A DNA stretch of 64,000 bases from Crateriforma conspicua. Its GTDB lineage: Bacteria > Planctomycetota > Planctomycetia > Pirellulales > Pirellulaceae. Position numbers and translations under genes: made by a program. The number at the start of each line of letters is the position of its first letter. The first letter of the stretch is position 1. This document shows, in pieces, positions 18,843 to 29,323 of this stretch. The notes beneath the pieces were generated by a model. It made no database searches, was not told the DNA's origin, and worked only from the letters and a program-made list of their open reading frames with translations. The stretch lies in NCBI RefSeq assembly GCF_007752935.1, contig NZ_CP036319.1, forward strand, positions 1,860,001 through 1,924,000. The letters run 5' to 3'.

Positions 18843-20360
18843 TCAATCGACCAGTTCAGGGTCACCCGGTTTCCATGTTTGATCATAGAAACTTTCGAGC
18901 GGCCCATACAGACGAAAGATCGTATTCCAGCCTTTGCCCGGAACCGTTTGAATCCAGTTGTTTTCGGCTCCTTGCGGGGGCTCGGGGCCAAAATAGACGT
19001 CGTACGACCCGTCATCGTTTGGTACCGGGGGCGTTTGGTCCACGCTGCTGAGACCGGGGAAACGTTCGTCGGTCTGCAACATTGAACGGGTTTGGTTGTC
19101 GTACAGCGTGAAGGACCAGAAGTCTTTCGCCGGGACATCCTTCGGCAGATGAATCTTGTACGTCTTGCTTCCGTCCAACGATTGGCCCTTGGAATCCAAG
19201 TAGGCAATGGCGTATTGAGACCCTTTTCCGACATTTTTGGCCGACATCGCCGGTGTGATTCCCGTTGCGTAAAAGTGCATGTAAACGCGTGAATCAAACA
19301 GACGCTGGCCGTCCATCAAAAAGTCGTACCGTCCATCAATGAAGGGGTTGGTCCACACGCGTTGTCCCGGGTAAAGGTAGTGTCGCTGGTCCTGGGGGCG
19401 GGCGGTAAGCGCTCGTGCAGTCACCGATGCGATCGCGGCGGCGTCGGTCAAGATTTTCTTCATCCGCGCGTCCGGCGCGAACGCTTTTCCTTTTTCAATA
19501 CCGATCGTTGCCAATAATCCGCGAATATCGGGATCCAGACCGGCGATGTTCTCATCCTGGATCTGTTGATTCAATTCTTCCCAAAAACCGAAGTCCATCC
19601 GGTGAATCGTGTAGTGTGGGATCCCCGAGACGTTGATGAAGTTCATTTCGGGCGGATCATCCATTTTTGACAAAGGATAGATTCGAAAGGTTTCTTTGGT
19701 CGCGTCGACCGCGGGCTTGGTGGAACCATCCACTTGAAAGCCGCGCCAGACGACCCAGTGCCCCTTGGTGAACGTCTTCGCGACGTGATATCCCGCCGGA
19801 ATATCGCCGTCATAGTCGTGGGGGACGATCAGGAATTTGCCTCCCTTACCTTTGTCGGGGCCCGCGTTTCCAAAGTCCACGACGTATTGGAACCAAGCGT
19901 CGTTGATGAAGCCCAGCACGTTTGGTGGCGTTTCCAACACCATGGGCTCATCATCCATTTCCATCCACGTTGCCATGTAGACCGATACGGTGTTGGGGGT
20001 CAGCCACAACGCCTTGGAATCCATCAGGTCTTCGAACAGCAAGGCCGTCGTGTTGGGCGGCCCAAATTTCCGCAATCCCTGTTCCATCGCATACATGGAC
20101 GAAATCTGGATCGACGAAAGGTACGCGTGTTGGGCACGTTGTAACGCCAAGTTGTCATAGACCATTCGGGTCGTTTCGTCGTCAGGGACGCCGTCAAAGG
20201 ACGTCAGCGTCCCGATACTCGTTTGCAATTTATCGGGTGTTGCGATTCCAGCGGGAATATCCGTGGTCATCTTCATCTTGGGAGGCTCCGCGGAAGCGGA
20301 TGCGATCCATGCGACTGTCAGTAAAAGGATCGTAAGATTGATTTTCATTGGACGTTTCAT
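18843..20360 (-). CDS. Secreted DUF1254/DUF1214 protein (long form)
   Basis: A 505-residue exported protein with an N-terminal signal peptide (KINLTILLLTVAWIASASA, cleavage after ASA). DUF1254 covers about 40-200 (TPNTVSVYMATWMEM corresponds to the family's NRDTLYS-like strand). DUF1214 covers about 370-490 (FWSFTLYDNQTRSML and the WIQTVPGKGWNTIFRLYGPLE end, given here in parts). Such proteins are common in planctomycetes and marine bacteria and have no established function. It lies 28 bp after a shorter paralogue, itself 30 bp after a TetR gene, so all three form one transcription unit. Confidence 0.9.
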   Translation of the reverse strand: MKRPMKINLTILLLTVAWIASASAEPPKMKMTTDIPAGIATPDKLQTSIGTLTSFDGVPDDETTRMVYDNLALQRAQHAYLSSIQISSMYAMEQGLRKFGPPNTTALLFEDLMDSKALWLTPNTVSVYMATWMEMDDEPMVLETPPNVLGFINDAWFQYVVDFGNAGPDKGKGGKFLIVPHDYDGDIPAGYHVAKTFTKGHWVVWRGFQVDGSTKPAVDATKETFRIYPLSKMDDPPEMNFINVSGIPHYTIHRMDFGFWEELNQQIQDENIAGLDPDIRGLLATIGIEKGKAFAPDARMKKILTDAAAIASVTARALTARPQDQRHYLYPGQRVWTNPFIDGRYDFLMDGQRLFDSRVYMHFYATGITPAMSAKNVGKGSQYAIAYLDSKGQSLDGSKTYKIHLPKDVPAKDFWSFTLYDNQTRSMLQTDERFPGLSSVDQTPPVPNDDGSYDVYFGPEPPQGAENNWIQTVPGKGWNTIFRLYGPLESFYDQTWKPGDPELVD

Positions 20361-20388
20361 GGTTGGTGGATTGTGAAAAGAGCGTCAC

Positions 20389-21399
20389 CTATTGACATGG
20401 CTGTGGTTCAAGCGGCCGCCATGACCCATCCAAGACGAGTTGGCTGACACCATAATTGCGAACCGTGTAATTGAATGGTTGCCCGTGTGACGAAAGGTTG
20501 TTGATTGCATCATCGCCCGCATTGAAGTGGATGGTGATGGTGCCATCATCGTTGGGGATCCACATCTTGCTATTGATGTGGGTTTCGCCGTCCATCAAGT
20601 AGCCGTTCGCGTCATAAAGAGTGAACGAGGTGAAGAACTTGTTTTTAGGGTCGTCAAACGTGATCGATCTGGCAACGTCGCCGGACATCGCGTCGGAACT
20701 GAAATATGCATTCGATACGTTAAGCTCGGGTTCCATGCCGCCCCAACCCGCGGCATGGGATAGGTTCAGCAGGTGCTGATCCTGACGGCCGGGGCCTTTG
20801 GCGTAAGTGAAATTGACGCCTTTCGAAAGGAATTCCTGCTTGTATTCGCTTCGAAGCTCTTCCAGCTGCTGTTGGTCGAATTCAGGCGTCTGGTATCGTT
20901 CATCGCTGATTCCGGTGACCCGAATCTTGTCTTGCGAATCATGTGTCCGAACCAACGACTCGTCTGACTTTCGATCGATGATCTCGGTGCGAAAGATGAT
21001 CAACGCATAGTCCGTGTTGACTTGGACTTGGTGTGTTTTCCCCTTCTCGATCAGGTAATAGGGGGCAAAGCCGTCTTCGTCGATGACGTGGGCCGCCATG
21101 TACAGTTCGCTTTTGGGTAAGTGGATCGAGAATGTTTTCGTGTCGGGGACTCTGACGATGCGGACGGAGTACAACGTGTCCCAGTTCATGCGAACCGTGG
21201 GTGCTTTGGGACCAGTGGGGGCCACGTTTCGCAGGTGCACGATTTTTTCGTCACAGCCCAGTTTGGCCCAGCGATTGAAGTTCCATGCGGTTTCCGCTTG
21301 GGCAAAGTTGTCCGCGTTGACAGGGATGGTTTGCGATTGTGCGTCGGTCGTCGTCAAAGCAATGGCGACCAGGATTCCTAGGGTTCTCATGAAGGTCAT
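20389..21399 (-). CDS. Secreted DUF1254/DUF1214 protein (short form)
   Basis: A 336-residue protein with a signal peptide (LGILVAIALTTTDAQS). The DUF1254 strand VRMNWDTLYSVRIV is clear near residue 70. The DUF1214 part has FFTSFTLYDANGYLMDG and a C-terminal VRNYGVSQLVLDGSW. It is a shorter relative of the next gene downstream rather than a fragment, because both family ends are present. Two family forms side by side may act as a pair in the periplasm. Function unknown; regulation by the TetR protein encoded just upstream is likely from position. Confidence 0.88.
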   Translation of the reverse strand: MTFMRTLGILVAIALTTTDAQSQTIPVNADNFAQAETAWNFNRWAKLGCDEKIVHLRNVAPTGPKAPTVRMNWDTLYSVRIVRVPDTKTFSIHLPKSELYMAAHVIDEDGFAPYYLIEKGKTHQVQVNTDYALIIFRTEIIDRKSDESLVRTHDSQDKIRVTGISDERYQTPEFDQQQLEELRSEYKQEFLSKGVNFTYAKGPGRQDQHLLNLSHAAGWGGMEPELNVSNAYFSSDAMSGDVARSITFDDPKNKFFTSFTLYDANGYLMDGETHINSKMWIPNDDGTITIHFNAGDDAINNLSSHGQPFNYTVRNYGVSQLVLDGSWRPLEPQPCQ

Positions 21400-21429
21400 T
21401 GTCGGGATCGGAGGAGATTGATCAGTTTT

Positions 21430-22089
21430 TCACTCACCTGCAGATGTGGGCACCTGCAAGTACAGCGTGGATTGCCAGATTCGAATGATGGCTTTGCGAA
21501 TCGGTTCGGGTTGACTGCGCGGTCGGCTGCCGAACGCTTGGATCAACAGGCTCGCGTCCATACGATTCAACGCCATCGCAATCGGGCGTGCTTCGAACGG
21601 TACGATCAAGCCATCACGTTGATGCTGCTCAATACGTTTGGTGACCGCATCGTCGAAGTGAGCTAGAAAACGATTCCATTCCTTTTCCAATCGGTCATCA
21701 CTGCGGGATGCATCGGACACCGCTTTCAAAATGGGGCCACGGTCGTAGGTGACGTCCACCAGTCCGGAGAGCGATGTTTCCAGCAGGACGACCGGATCGC
21801 CGTCACCTTCCAACCATGGTCGGGCCACGCCAAAAATGTCAGCCTCCAACCCGCGAAGCAGGGTTTCCGCCAGTTCGTAAAGGTCGCCAAAGTACTGATA
21901 GAACGCCGATCTTCCGGCGCTTGTGTTGTTCATTAATTTGGCGATCGTTAGGTCGCGAAAACGATGCGTCCACAGGAATTCGACAGCCGCCTCCAAGATC
22001 TCCACACGCGTTCGTTCCGCCTTGGTCAACGGACGCTGCGCAGCGGGAATTTGCGAGACGAAAGACCGGTGAAGCTTTCTTGCTGACAT
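21430..22089 (-). CDS. TetR/AcrR-family transcriptional regulator
   Basis: A 219-residue regulator. The TetR N-terminal helix-turn-helix spans about 28-75: TRVEILEAAVEFLWTHRFRDLTIAKLM, then SAGRSAFYQYFGDLYELAE (the typical tryptophan/tyrosine-rich recognition helix end). The C-terminal ligand domain is helical and not assignable to an inducer class. The start at 22089 is the ATG before the DNA-binding domain; the frame remains open upstream without resemblance to the family. It heads a unit with two secreted DUF1254 proteins and probably controls them and itself. Confidence 0.91.
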   Translation of the reverse strand: MSARKLHRSFVSQIPAAQRPLTKAERTRVEILEAAVEFLWTHRFRDLTIAKLMNNTSAGRSAFYQYFGDLYELAETLLRGLEADIFGVARPWLEGDGDPVVLLETSLSGLVDVTYDRGPILKAVSDASRSDDRLEKEWNRFLAHFDDAVTKRIEQHQRDGLIVPFEARPIAMALNRMDASLLIQAFGSRPRSQPEPIRKAIIRIWQSTLYLQVPTSAGE

Positions 22090-22346
22090 CGTGTCATTTT
22101 CCGGGGACGGCAAGTCAGAAAACAACGCGCAAATTGAAAACGAGGGGCTGTTGATGCGTGCTGTACACCCCGGTGAAGCTGATCGAACTTCAGGGGGGGC
22201 GTCGCCAAACCGGGGGACACGCGTTTTTCCGGGCGGCGGCACTGCCATGACAACCGCGGTGCTGAAGCACTTGTGCAAACGTGTGCTCCCCGAGGATCAG
22301 GCGGGATGATTGCGGAGACGGTCGCTTGTGATGGTCGCGATTGCGT

Positions 22347-23843
22347 TTATCCGAACTGAAGCACTCGTTCTGCCAAGTCCGTCGTTCTTTCGCTTCGGCC
22401 GTGAAGCAGATAAGAGCAGCCGGCCAGATATCGGGCTCGCCAAATGGGGGCAATCTGCTGGTAATCCTCCAGTGCCGCCGAACTGAATTTGTAGTCGTGG
22501 GCGTCGTTGCCTTTCAGAAATACCAGCTCGCGTGCCTGTCCGATCAGGCGATGCGTCACTTGTGGCTGCGACGCCAGCTTCAAAACGGCTCGGGCGGCTT
22601 CGGGGCGATCCTTGCGAACCAGATCGAATACAGAATCCAAATCGGTGCTGTCATCTTCCGACGGACTGAGTTGAAGCAGGTCCGTGTCGTTCAGCTTTCC
22701 ACGGTCTTCGGCCGAACGACGAAAGTGAGGAATGAATGCTGCGTTTTGAAGCAACAGCCACTTTCGCGTTCGGTCGTCATGCGCCGTGCGATACAGGAAA
22801 CGCATCGCGTTGGACGTTGTGACGGCGTGAAGCGGGACGATGGCCGCTTGACGAGAAACCATTTCTGCCGCGGCGACCATGATCCCGTCGTACACGCTGT
22901 CGGGATGACAACCCGATTGAATCAGTTGCAGAACAAATTCGCTGGCCTGCTCCGGTGAAGACGTTCGTAACTCCTTGGCAACGGTTGCCGATTCGATCGG
23001 TTTTCGCTCGGATGACAACCACCCAGCGGAGAACTGATCGGCAAGCTTCCAGTTGGATCGCCCGACTCGATCGACTTCCAAATCACTTGTTGCCGGGTTC
23101 GGATCACCCGTATGATTCAGGATCGCATAGCACAGTGAACGCACGACCGGTTCAGCGTGTTGCCAGCCGATGACACCGAGCGTCCGAAAGGCATTGGCCA
23201 GATAAATGGATTTGTGACCAATGCTGCGGTAATCACGAGCGGCATGTTTGGATAGCAGGTCCAGGATCTGGGCGGCTGATGCGGTTCGCGCGACAGTGGT
23301 GGCCGCCGCATCGGCAGCTTCGACATCCCATCGCGTCAATGCATCATCCAACGATCGTAAAGCTTTTTGTGGATCGGGCAGGTTGGATGACGGCGCGGCG
23401 GCCATGGTCCAGTCGCCTTCGCGAACATCGGACTGTTGGGCACGTTTGAAGTAGTCAATGCTCCACAACAGCGGCGTCCAGCGATGTTGGTCGACGGCGG
23501 CCAAGGATGCTTGGTGTGCCGAATAGACGACCAACACGCTGTGGAATTTAAATCCGACCGCCGGACGCGGTTGAACGTTTCGGATCCCGGCCAGGAACAG
23601 TGCGGCAAGGAGTTCTTGATAGCTGCGGCCGTGGCGTATTTCGCCGAAAACCTGATCGACGATTTGGCGCCGCGGTGTGTCTTCAAGCAGCCGGACCAAT
23701 GGTTCGATATCGTCATGAAAGCGAACGTGTTCCGGGGCAACCGCCACATCGTCGGCGGCCAGCTTCGGTAGCCAGGCCAGGCTGGCGACGGATCCCGTGA
23801 CCGCACCGATCGAATTGCGAACGAATCGTCGTCGGTCTTGCAT
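22347..23843 (-). CDS. Tat-exported protein of unknown function
   Basis: A 498-residue protein I cannot assign to a family. It begins with a twin-arginine signal (RRRFVRNSIGAVTGSVASLAWLP), implying folded export. The mature part is alpha-helical, Ala/Leu-rich, with spaced histidines (for example FHDDIEPLVRLLEDTPR and LLSKHAARDYRSIGHKSIY), no CxxCH heme site, and no transmembrane segment after the signal. GGAGATCACC immediately before the ATG at 23843 fixes the start. The Tat signal suggests a cofactor loaded in the cytoplasm, but no cofactor motif is visible. Upstream is a divergent 269-base spacer. Confidence 0.75.
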   Translation of the reverse strand: MQDRRRFVRNSIGAVTGSVASLAWLPKLAADDVAVAPEHVRFHDDIEPLVRLLEDTPRRQIVDQVFGEIRHGRSYQELLAALFLAGIRNVQPRPAVGFKFHSVLVVYSAHQASLAAVDQHRWTPLLWSIDYFKRAQQSDVREGDWTMAAAPSSNLPDPQKALRSLDDALTRWDVEAADAAATTVARTASAAQILDLLSKHAARDYRSIGHKSIYLANAFRTLGVIGWQHAEPVVRSLCYAILNHTGDPNPATSDLEVDRVGRSNWKLADQFSAGWLSSERKPIESATVAKELRTSSPEQASEFVLQLIQSGCHPDSVYDGIMVAAAEMVSRQAAIVPLHAVTTSNAMRFLYRTAHDDRTRKWLLLQNAAFIPHFRRSAEDRGKLNDTDLLQLSPSEDDSTDLDSVFDLVRKDRPEAARAVLKLASQPQVTHRLIGQARELVFLKGNDAHDYKFSSAALEDYQQIAPIWRARYLAGCSYLLHGRSERTTDLAERVLQFG

Positions 23844-24112
23844 GGTGATCTCCGATACCGAAAACGCTTGTTGTGGGGAAGGGGCCGGCAACCATTCACT
23901 GTACCGCCAACGGAACCTGCTTTCACGAAACATGCGATCGTGGCCCCGGCGTCGGCATCGCCAGTTCTTGTCGATAGCCTGTACAAAGGTCGGGCAATTC
24001 GATCCGGTTGACGTTCGGTCGCAACGCATTCGACAGACGGACAGCGGCGGCAAGGTCCACGTACGGGAATCAAACGGTGAAAGAGAAAGAAATCGATCAG
24101 AAAGCAGCCATC

Positions 24113-24397
24113 ATGATTGTCATCGAACACCTGGGCGATGTTCCCCCGGGAACAAAGTGTTCGGCCGTCTTGTTTGACCACGAAAGGATTCGTCGCGAAC
24201 AAGAGTTTCATGCGCAGCTGTACAGCGAAACCGGTGTGCGCGATCCCGAGGTGCGTCGCGCAATGGTCGCGGCCAACGTGGCTCACGATCCCTATTGGTT
24301 GGTCTCGCTAAAAAGCAGCCGGGGGACGTCGGGCGAAGTCACACGGCTGCATCGTGTGGACGCGCGAACGGGAAAGGTCTTGCCCGAACCTGCGTAG
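24113..24397 (+). CDS. Small hypothetical protein
   Basis: A 94-residue soluble protein with no recognised domain. It starts MIVIEHLGDVPPG and ends HRVDARTGKVLPEP. The frame has good codon character and stays open upstream of 24113, so the start could be earlier; this ATG is chosen because the preceding in-frame codons look non-coding and no ribosome binding site favours another. It is isolated between a divergent Tat-exported protein and a convergent membrane protein. Function unknown. Confidence 0.5.
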   Translation: MIVIEHLGDVPPGTKCSAVLFDHERIRREQEFHAQLYSETGVRDPEVRRAMVAANVAHDPYWLVSLKSSRGTSGEVTRLHRVDARTGKVLPEPA

Positions 24398-24472
24398 CGA
24401 CATGTGTTGCCAGGTGGCGGCCCGGTTTGAAGACCGTGGAAACCCGGGGGCGGCCCCGTTTCACCTGGGGAC

Positions 24473-24664
24473 CTAGCCGATGTCGGCTTTCTCGTTGCCC
24501 TCTTCATCGTAGCGAATGAAGGCAAAGTAGACGAAGCAAACGGGCAGACAAGGCAATAGCAACAGGTAAAACCAAGACGCAAGCAAGGCGAATGAAAAGA
24601 TGGCGGCCAAGAACGTCAGCCAGACGAACTTGGTGTCACGCCACAAGCCTTTCATTTGTTCCAT
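24473..24664 (-). CDS. Small conserved-looking membrane protein
   Basis: A 63-residue protein. Residues 10-52 are hydrophobic and could make two short membrane segments (VWLTFLAAIFSFALLASWFY and LLLLPCLPVCFVYFAFI), followed by an acidic tail (RYDEEGNEKADIG). The aromatic-rich start MEQMKGLWRDTKFVWLTF looks like short planctomycete proteins I have seen, but I cannot name a family. The reading frame is open far upstream; the ATG at 24664 is chosen because the hydrophobic protein begins there. Confidence 0.6.
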   Translation of the reverse strand: MEQMKGLWRDTKFVWLTFLAAIFSFALLASWFYLLLLPCLPVCFVYFAFIRYDEEGNEKADIG

Positions 24665-25416
<752 letters not shown>

Positions 25417-25600
25417 ACGCGTCGAGCGTTCCCAAATCGCTTTTCATGACCGATGGCATGGGCGGGCCTGGGATCCATTACAATCCTCGACCGGTCGGCC
25501 GATCGACCAACACGCTTCGGGGCATGCCGGTGATCGGTTGACGGGACCGCGGATCGTTTGATCCGGTCCATTGACAAGAGAATTCGATAGGAGACGTAGC

Positions 25601-26926
25601 ATGCCCAAAGTTGTTGTTGTGATGATCGCCCTGGCGTTGGTCTCGTTGCCGGCGGTGACCGCCGTGGCGAAAGAAGACCGCGAAACCATCGTTCGCAATG
25701 ACCGTGAACGTGTCTTGGCTGCCGGGTATTGGATCTACAACGATTTGGACGCCGCGGTTCAGCAAGCACGGCAAACGGGGCGACCGATTTTGGTCGTTCT
25801 GCGGTGTCTGCCCTGTGAGGAATGCGTCAAGCTGGACGATGACTTGGTCGAAAGTGATCCAGAAATCAAAGCGTTGTTGGATCAATTCGTTCGTGTCCGG
25901 ATCGTCGGAACCAACGGCTTGGACCTGAACGTGTTTCAGTACGACACCGACCAGTCGTTCGCCGTCTTCATGATCAATGCAGACAAAACCGTGTATGGCC
26001 GGTTTGGAACTCGATCACACCGCACCGAATGGCTGGGGGATGTTTCACTGGAAGGGATGGCGGCGGCGCTCCGCGAGGGACTGAAACTGCACGACGCTTA
26101 TCCGGCCAACCGAGACGCGTTGGCCGGCAAGAGTGGACAACCTTTGGAATTTGAATCACCGGAAAAGTATCCCACCCTGCGCAAGCATCCCGATCGTCTG
26201 GACTATGAAGGCGAAGTCGCCAATAGCTGTATCCATTGCCATCAAATCGGCGAAGCCCGCCGTGATTTCTATTGGCAAAGCGATCGTCCGATCCCCGAGG
26301 AGCTGTTGCATCCGTTTCCCCATCCGAAATCCATCGGCTTGATCTTGGATCCCCGATACCCGGCGCGAATCAAGCAGTTGGTCGATGATTCAGTTGCGAA
26401 ATCCGTCGGGTTTCAAGTGGGGGACGACGTGACCGCGATGAACGGACAACCGATCGTGTCGATGGCCGACGTTCAGTGGGCATTGAACCAAGTGCCAGGC
26501 GATGGAGGTTCCATCGATTTCCAGGTGCGGCGTGGCGAACGAGAAGTCGAATTGTCGTTGGCTTTGCCCAAAGCTTGGCGGCGTTGGGACGATCCGGCTT
26601 GGCGGATTTCATCGTGGATGATGCGCCGTATCGCGGGCGGTGGAATGCGTTTGATTCCCGAAGACGACGCCGCGACGTCGGATGGCACAAAGCCGATGGC
26701 GTTTCGCGTTGCCAATGCCGGAAAGCATGGTGCCCATGGTGCGGCGCATCGAGCGGGAGTGAAAGTCGGTGATATTCTGATCGAATACGATGGACGCAAT
26801 GATTTTCGTCGCGAAGCCGACATTTTCAATCACGTCAACGACAACCATCGTCCCGGTGACCGCGTTACTTTGAAGCTGGTACGCAACGGCCGGACCATCA
26901 CCACCGAGATTCCGATTCAAAAGTAG
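25601..26926 (+). CDS. Exported thioredoxin-fold / c-type heme / PDZ protein
   Basis: A 441-residue protein with a signal peptide (VVVVMIALALVSLPAVTAVA). A thioredoxin-like domain (about 40-170) has three cysteines, C69, C72 and C75 (CLPCEEC), instead of a plain CxxC. Next is a single heme-binding CxxCH at 210-214 (SCIHCHQ). PDZ-like domains at about 255-320 and 365-440 follow (VGFQVGDDVTAMNGQPI; AGVKVGDILIEYDGR). It should act in the periplasm in redox or thiol chemistry. AGGAG is 8-12 bases before the ATG at 25601. It converges on the PQQ-propeller gene with only 7 bp between. Confidence 0.87.
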   Translation: MPKVVVVMIALALVSLPAVTAVAKEDRETIVRNDRERVLAAGYWIYNDLDAAVQQARQTGRPILVVLRCLPCEECVKLDDDLVESDPEIKALLDQFVRVRIVGTNGLDLNVFQYDTDQSFAVFMINADKTVYGRFGTRSHRTEWLGDVSLEGMAAALREGLKLHDAYPANRDALAGKSGQPLEFESPEKYPTLRKHPDRLDYEGEVANSCIHCHQIGEARRDFYWQSDRPIPEELLHPFPHPKSIGLILDPRYPARIKQLVDDSVAKSVGFQVGDDVTAMNGQPIVSMADVQWALNQVPGDGGSIDFQVRRGEREVELSLALPKAWRRWDDPAWRISSWMMRRIAGGGMRLIPEDDAATSDGTKPMAFRVANAGKHGAHGAAHRAGVKVGDILIEYDGRNDFRREADIFNHVNDNHRPGDRVTLKLVRNGRTITTEIPIQK

Positions 26927-26933
26927 ATTCGAC

Positions 26934-28208
26934 TTATCCGCCATTGCCGATGCAATAAAGGAAGTCGCGTTTCGCGTCGTCTTCGATTTTGGCGACGCGG
27001 ATGTAAACACGTCCGTCGCAAATGACGGGCGTGGCGAAGGTGGTTCCGTTCAACTGGTTCTTAGCAACCAAGTCGAACGCATCGGGATCGGCACGGAAGA
27101 CGGTCGTTTCGCTGGATTCGTTGGTCGCATAGATCCGATCGCCGACCAGGACCGGTGACGCGGTGAAGGTGCCGCCCAAGCGTGCTTTCCACATCGTTTC
27201 ACCACTGGCCGCTTCGATGCACATGGCAACCCCGGCGTCGAGCGTCAGGTATAGATAGCCGTCACGCTGCAGCATCGACGGGACGTAGGCCCTTGTGTTG
27301 GTTTCCCACACCACTTCACCGGACCCGTCGGCCGCCACCGCGGCGACGTGTTTCTTTGGATACCCACCGCTGGTGAAGATGTGTTTGCCATCGGTCGGTG
27401 TGGACGTCACGCATTCCGTGGTTGCCCCGCCTGTCTCCCAGAACACCTCGCCCGTTGATGGATGGAGGCTGGTGACCAGGTCGCATCCGATCATGATCAA
27501 TTGGTCTTTGCCATCCATCGTCAGAATGATCGGCGAAGCGTAGTTCGGTTTCTTCGGGCGATCGCGTCGCCAAACGACTTCGCCGGTCGTGCGGTCCAAG
27601 CCAACAATACATCCACCGCCTTTGTTATCGGCCGATGCGATCACCAGGTCTTGGTAGACGGTCGGCGATGAACCATAGCCTTGGTGAATCTGGTAATCGC
27701 AAAGTTTACGTTGCCACAGGATTTGGCCCTTCATGTCGACCGCGCTGGTATGGACGGCTCGGTCGCTGTAGAAGTTGACGAAGATACGCTCGCCATCGGT
27801 TGCCGGTGTCGACGATGCCCAGGATGACTTCTCGTTGGGCTGACGATCGCCGACCCGAAAGAACTCGCCGCGATGGACGGCCGTCTTCCAGTGTTCCTGT
27901 CCGGTTTGCCGGTCCAGGCAGATCAGCCACTGAGTCCGCTGTTCTTCATCGGCGGAAATCAGATACATCCGGTCGCCCAACAGGATCGGAGAACCGTGGC
28001 CGTGTCCGTCCAGGGGCGTCTTCCAAATCACGCCATCCGTTTCGCTCCACGTGGTGGGGGGATCTTGATTCGCTGCGGCAATGCCCTGCCGGGATTCACC
28101 ACGCCACCACGGCCAATCCGATTCGGAAAACGTGGGTGTCTGGGCGATGCAAGTCACGGCGGAAACGACAATGCAGACCAGGCTGGCGGCAAAAGCAAAT
28201 CGGCGCAT
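26934..28208 (-). CDS. Secreted PQQ-like beta-propeller protein
   Basis: A 424-residue protein with a signal peptide (FAFAASLVCIVVSAVTCIAQ). The mature protein opens with DWPWWRGESRQGIA, the typical start of planctomycete PQQ-like propellers. Repeated beta-propeller blades follow, with AxDxxTGxxxW motifs (CLDRQTGQEHWKTA, GLDRTTGEVVWRRD, LHPSTGEVFWETG, CIEAASGETMWKA). It probably lacks enzymatic PQQ use and acts as a binding or scaffold propeller. The start at 28208 is the ATG before the signal peptide; upstream codons in frame look unrelated. Confidence 0.86.
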   Translation of the reverse strand: MRRFAFAASLVCIVVSAVTCIAQTPTFSESDWPWWRGESRQGIAAANQDPPTTWSETDGVIWKTPLDGHGHGSPILLGDRMYLISADEEQRTQWLICLDRQTGQEHWKTAVHRGEFFRVGDRQPNEKSSWASSTPATDGERIFVNFYSDRAVHTSAVDMKGQILWQRKLCDYQIHQGYGSSPTVYQDLVIASADNKGGGCIVGLDRTTGEVVWRRDRPKKPNYASPIILTMDGKDQLIMIGCDLVTSLHPSTGEVFWETGGATTECVTSTPTDGKHIFTSGGYPKKHVAAVAADGSGEVVWETNTRAYVPSMLQRDGYLYLTLDAGVAMCIEAASGETMWKARLGGTFTASPVLVGDRIYATNESSETTVFRADPDAFDLVAKNQLNGTTFATPVICDGRVYIRVAKIEDDAKRDFLYCIGNGG

Positions 28209-28456
28209 GGATTTGGCTGGTGGGTTTGAGAGCAATGGCGGGGCGGGAATGACGCGGCGGGGACAGCCGTGGCGACAACCAGACGGCAAAGCGATTGTAA
28301 ATCACGCCCCGTGCGTCGGTGTTAATCCGGCGGATTTCCGCGACCCTTGGTCGGACGCCCGTGGACGCTGATGCGGGTGAACGAGTGACCGCGGGGCAGA
28401 AGAAGCTTGATCCCGATCAAGCGATGGTGGGCTGCCTTGTTTCCGAGTGTTTTGTT

Positions 28457-29323
28457 TCAGGCCTTGAACGGCTTGCGGTATTCGCGAGGCGAATGACCGA
28501 TCATGTTTCGGAACTGGCGGCTGAAATAATTACTGTCGGAAAACCCGACGTCAAATGCGATGTCCGTGATCGAACGGTGGGTGCTTTTGAGCAAGTGACA
28601 GGCTTCACGCAGGCGTCGCTGGATCAAATAGTTGATCGGTGATGTTCCCATCGCGTCTTCGAACGTTCGGATGAAGCTGCGACGGCTCATGCCCGACATC
28701 TGCACCAATTCGTCCAAGGTAATCGGCTGGTTAAAGTTGTGTTCGATGTGCGAGATTGATCCCGCCAGCCGATACAGTTGTTTGCTTTCCGGCGATTGGG
28801 CACGGCCGTAACAACGGGCCAGGAAAGTGATCAACTGCAGCATTCGTGTCATCGCCATAACGCCGAAGCCCGGACCGCGACTTTGCAATTCCTTGTCGAT
28901 TTCATCGACAATCTGCAACGCTTCGGCCATCTCCGCTGCATTCAATTGTAACCGGCTGGTGAATTGGTGACGTTTCCGCCACGCCGGTTCCAGATTGAAA
29001 AGCGCGTGGTAGCCGGGCAGTGATTGCAGGTCGCACAGTGACATGGGCAGGTCGTCCGGATCAAACAAAATGTTGATCAGACTCAGTTGGTCCATGTTCA
29101 AATAGTCGTGGGGGCGGTCGCCGCCGATGACGAATGTGTCACCGGTGGTCAATTCATAGCTGTCTTCGCCGGTGATGTGTCGACCGTGCCCGCCGGTGAT
29201 GATGACGATCTCGGAAAACTCGTGGCAATGCAGCCCGAACGGCTCTTGTGGATCACGGCGTTCCACCACGATGGGAAACCCATCGGGATGAAACCAGTCC
29301 TGTTTTTTCAGACGCCGAATCAT
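28457..29323 (-). CDS. AraC-family regulator, probable L-rhamnose regulator
   Basis: A 288-residue regulator. Residues 15-100 form an AraC-type cupin sensor ([34 protein letters not shown]). Residues 190-285 hold two helix-turn-helices, [28 protein letters not shown], and [35 protein letters not shown] (each quoted here in family order). It is divergent from L-rhamnose isomerase across a 483-base region, and its layout is like RhaR/RhaS, which sense L-rhamnose. Regulation of rhaA by this protein is therefore likely but inferred. The ATG at 29323 begins the homology. Confidence 0.88.
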   Translation of the reverse strand: MIRRLKKQDWFHPDGFPIVVERRDPQEPFGLHCHEFSEIVIITGGHGRHITGEDSYELTTGDTFVIGGDRPHDYLNMDQLSLINILFDPDDLPMSLCDLQSLPGYHALFNLEPAWRKRHQFTSRLQLNAAEMAEALQIVDEIDKELQSRGPGFGVMAMTRMLQLITFLARCYGRAQSPESKQLYRLAGSISHIEHNFNQPITLDELVQMSGMSRRSFIRTFEDAMGTSPINYLIQRRLREACHLLKSTHRSITDIAFDVGFSDSNYFSRQFRNMIGHSPREYRKPFKA

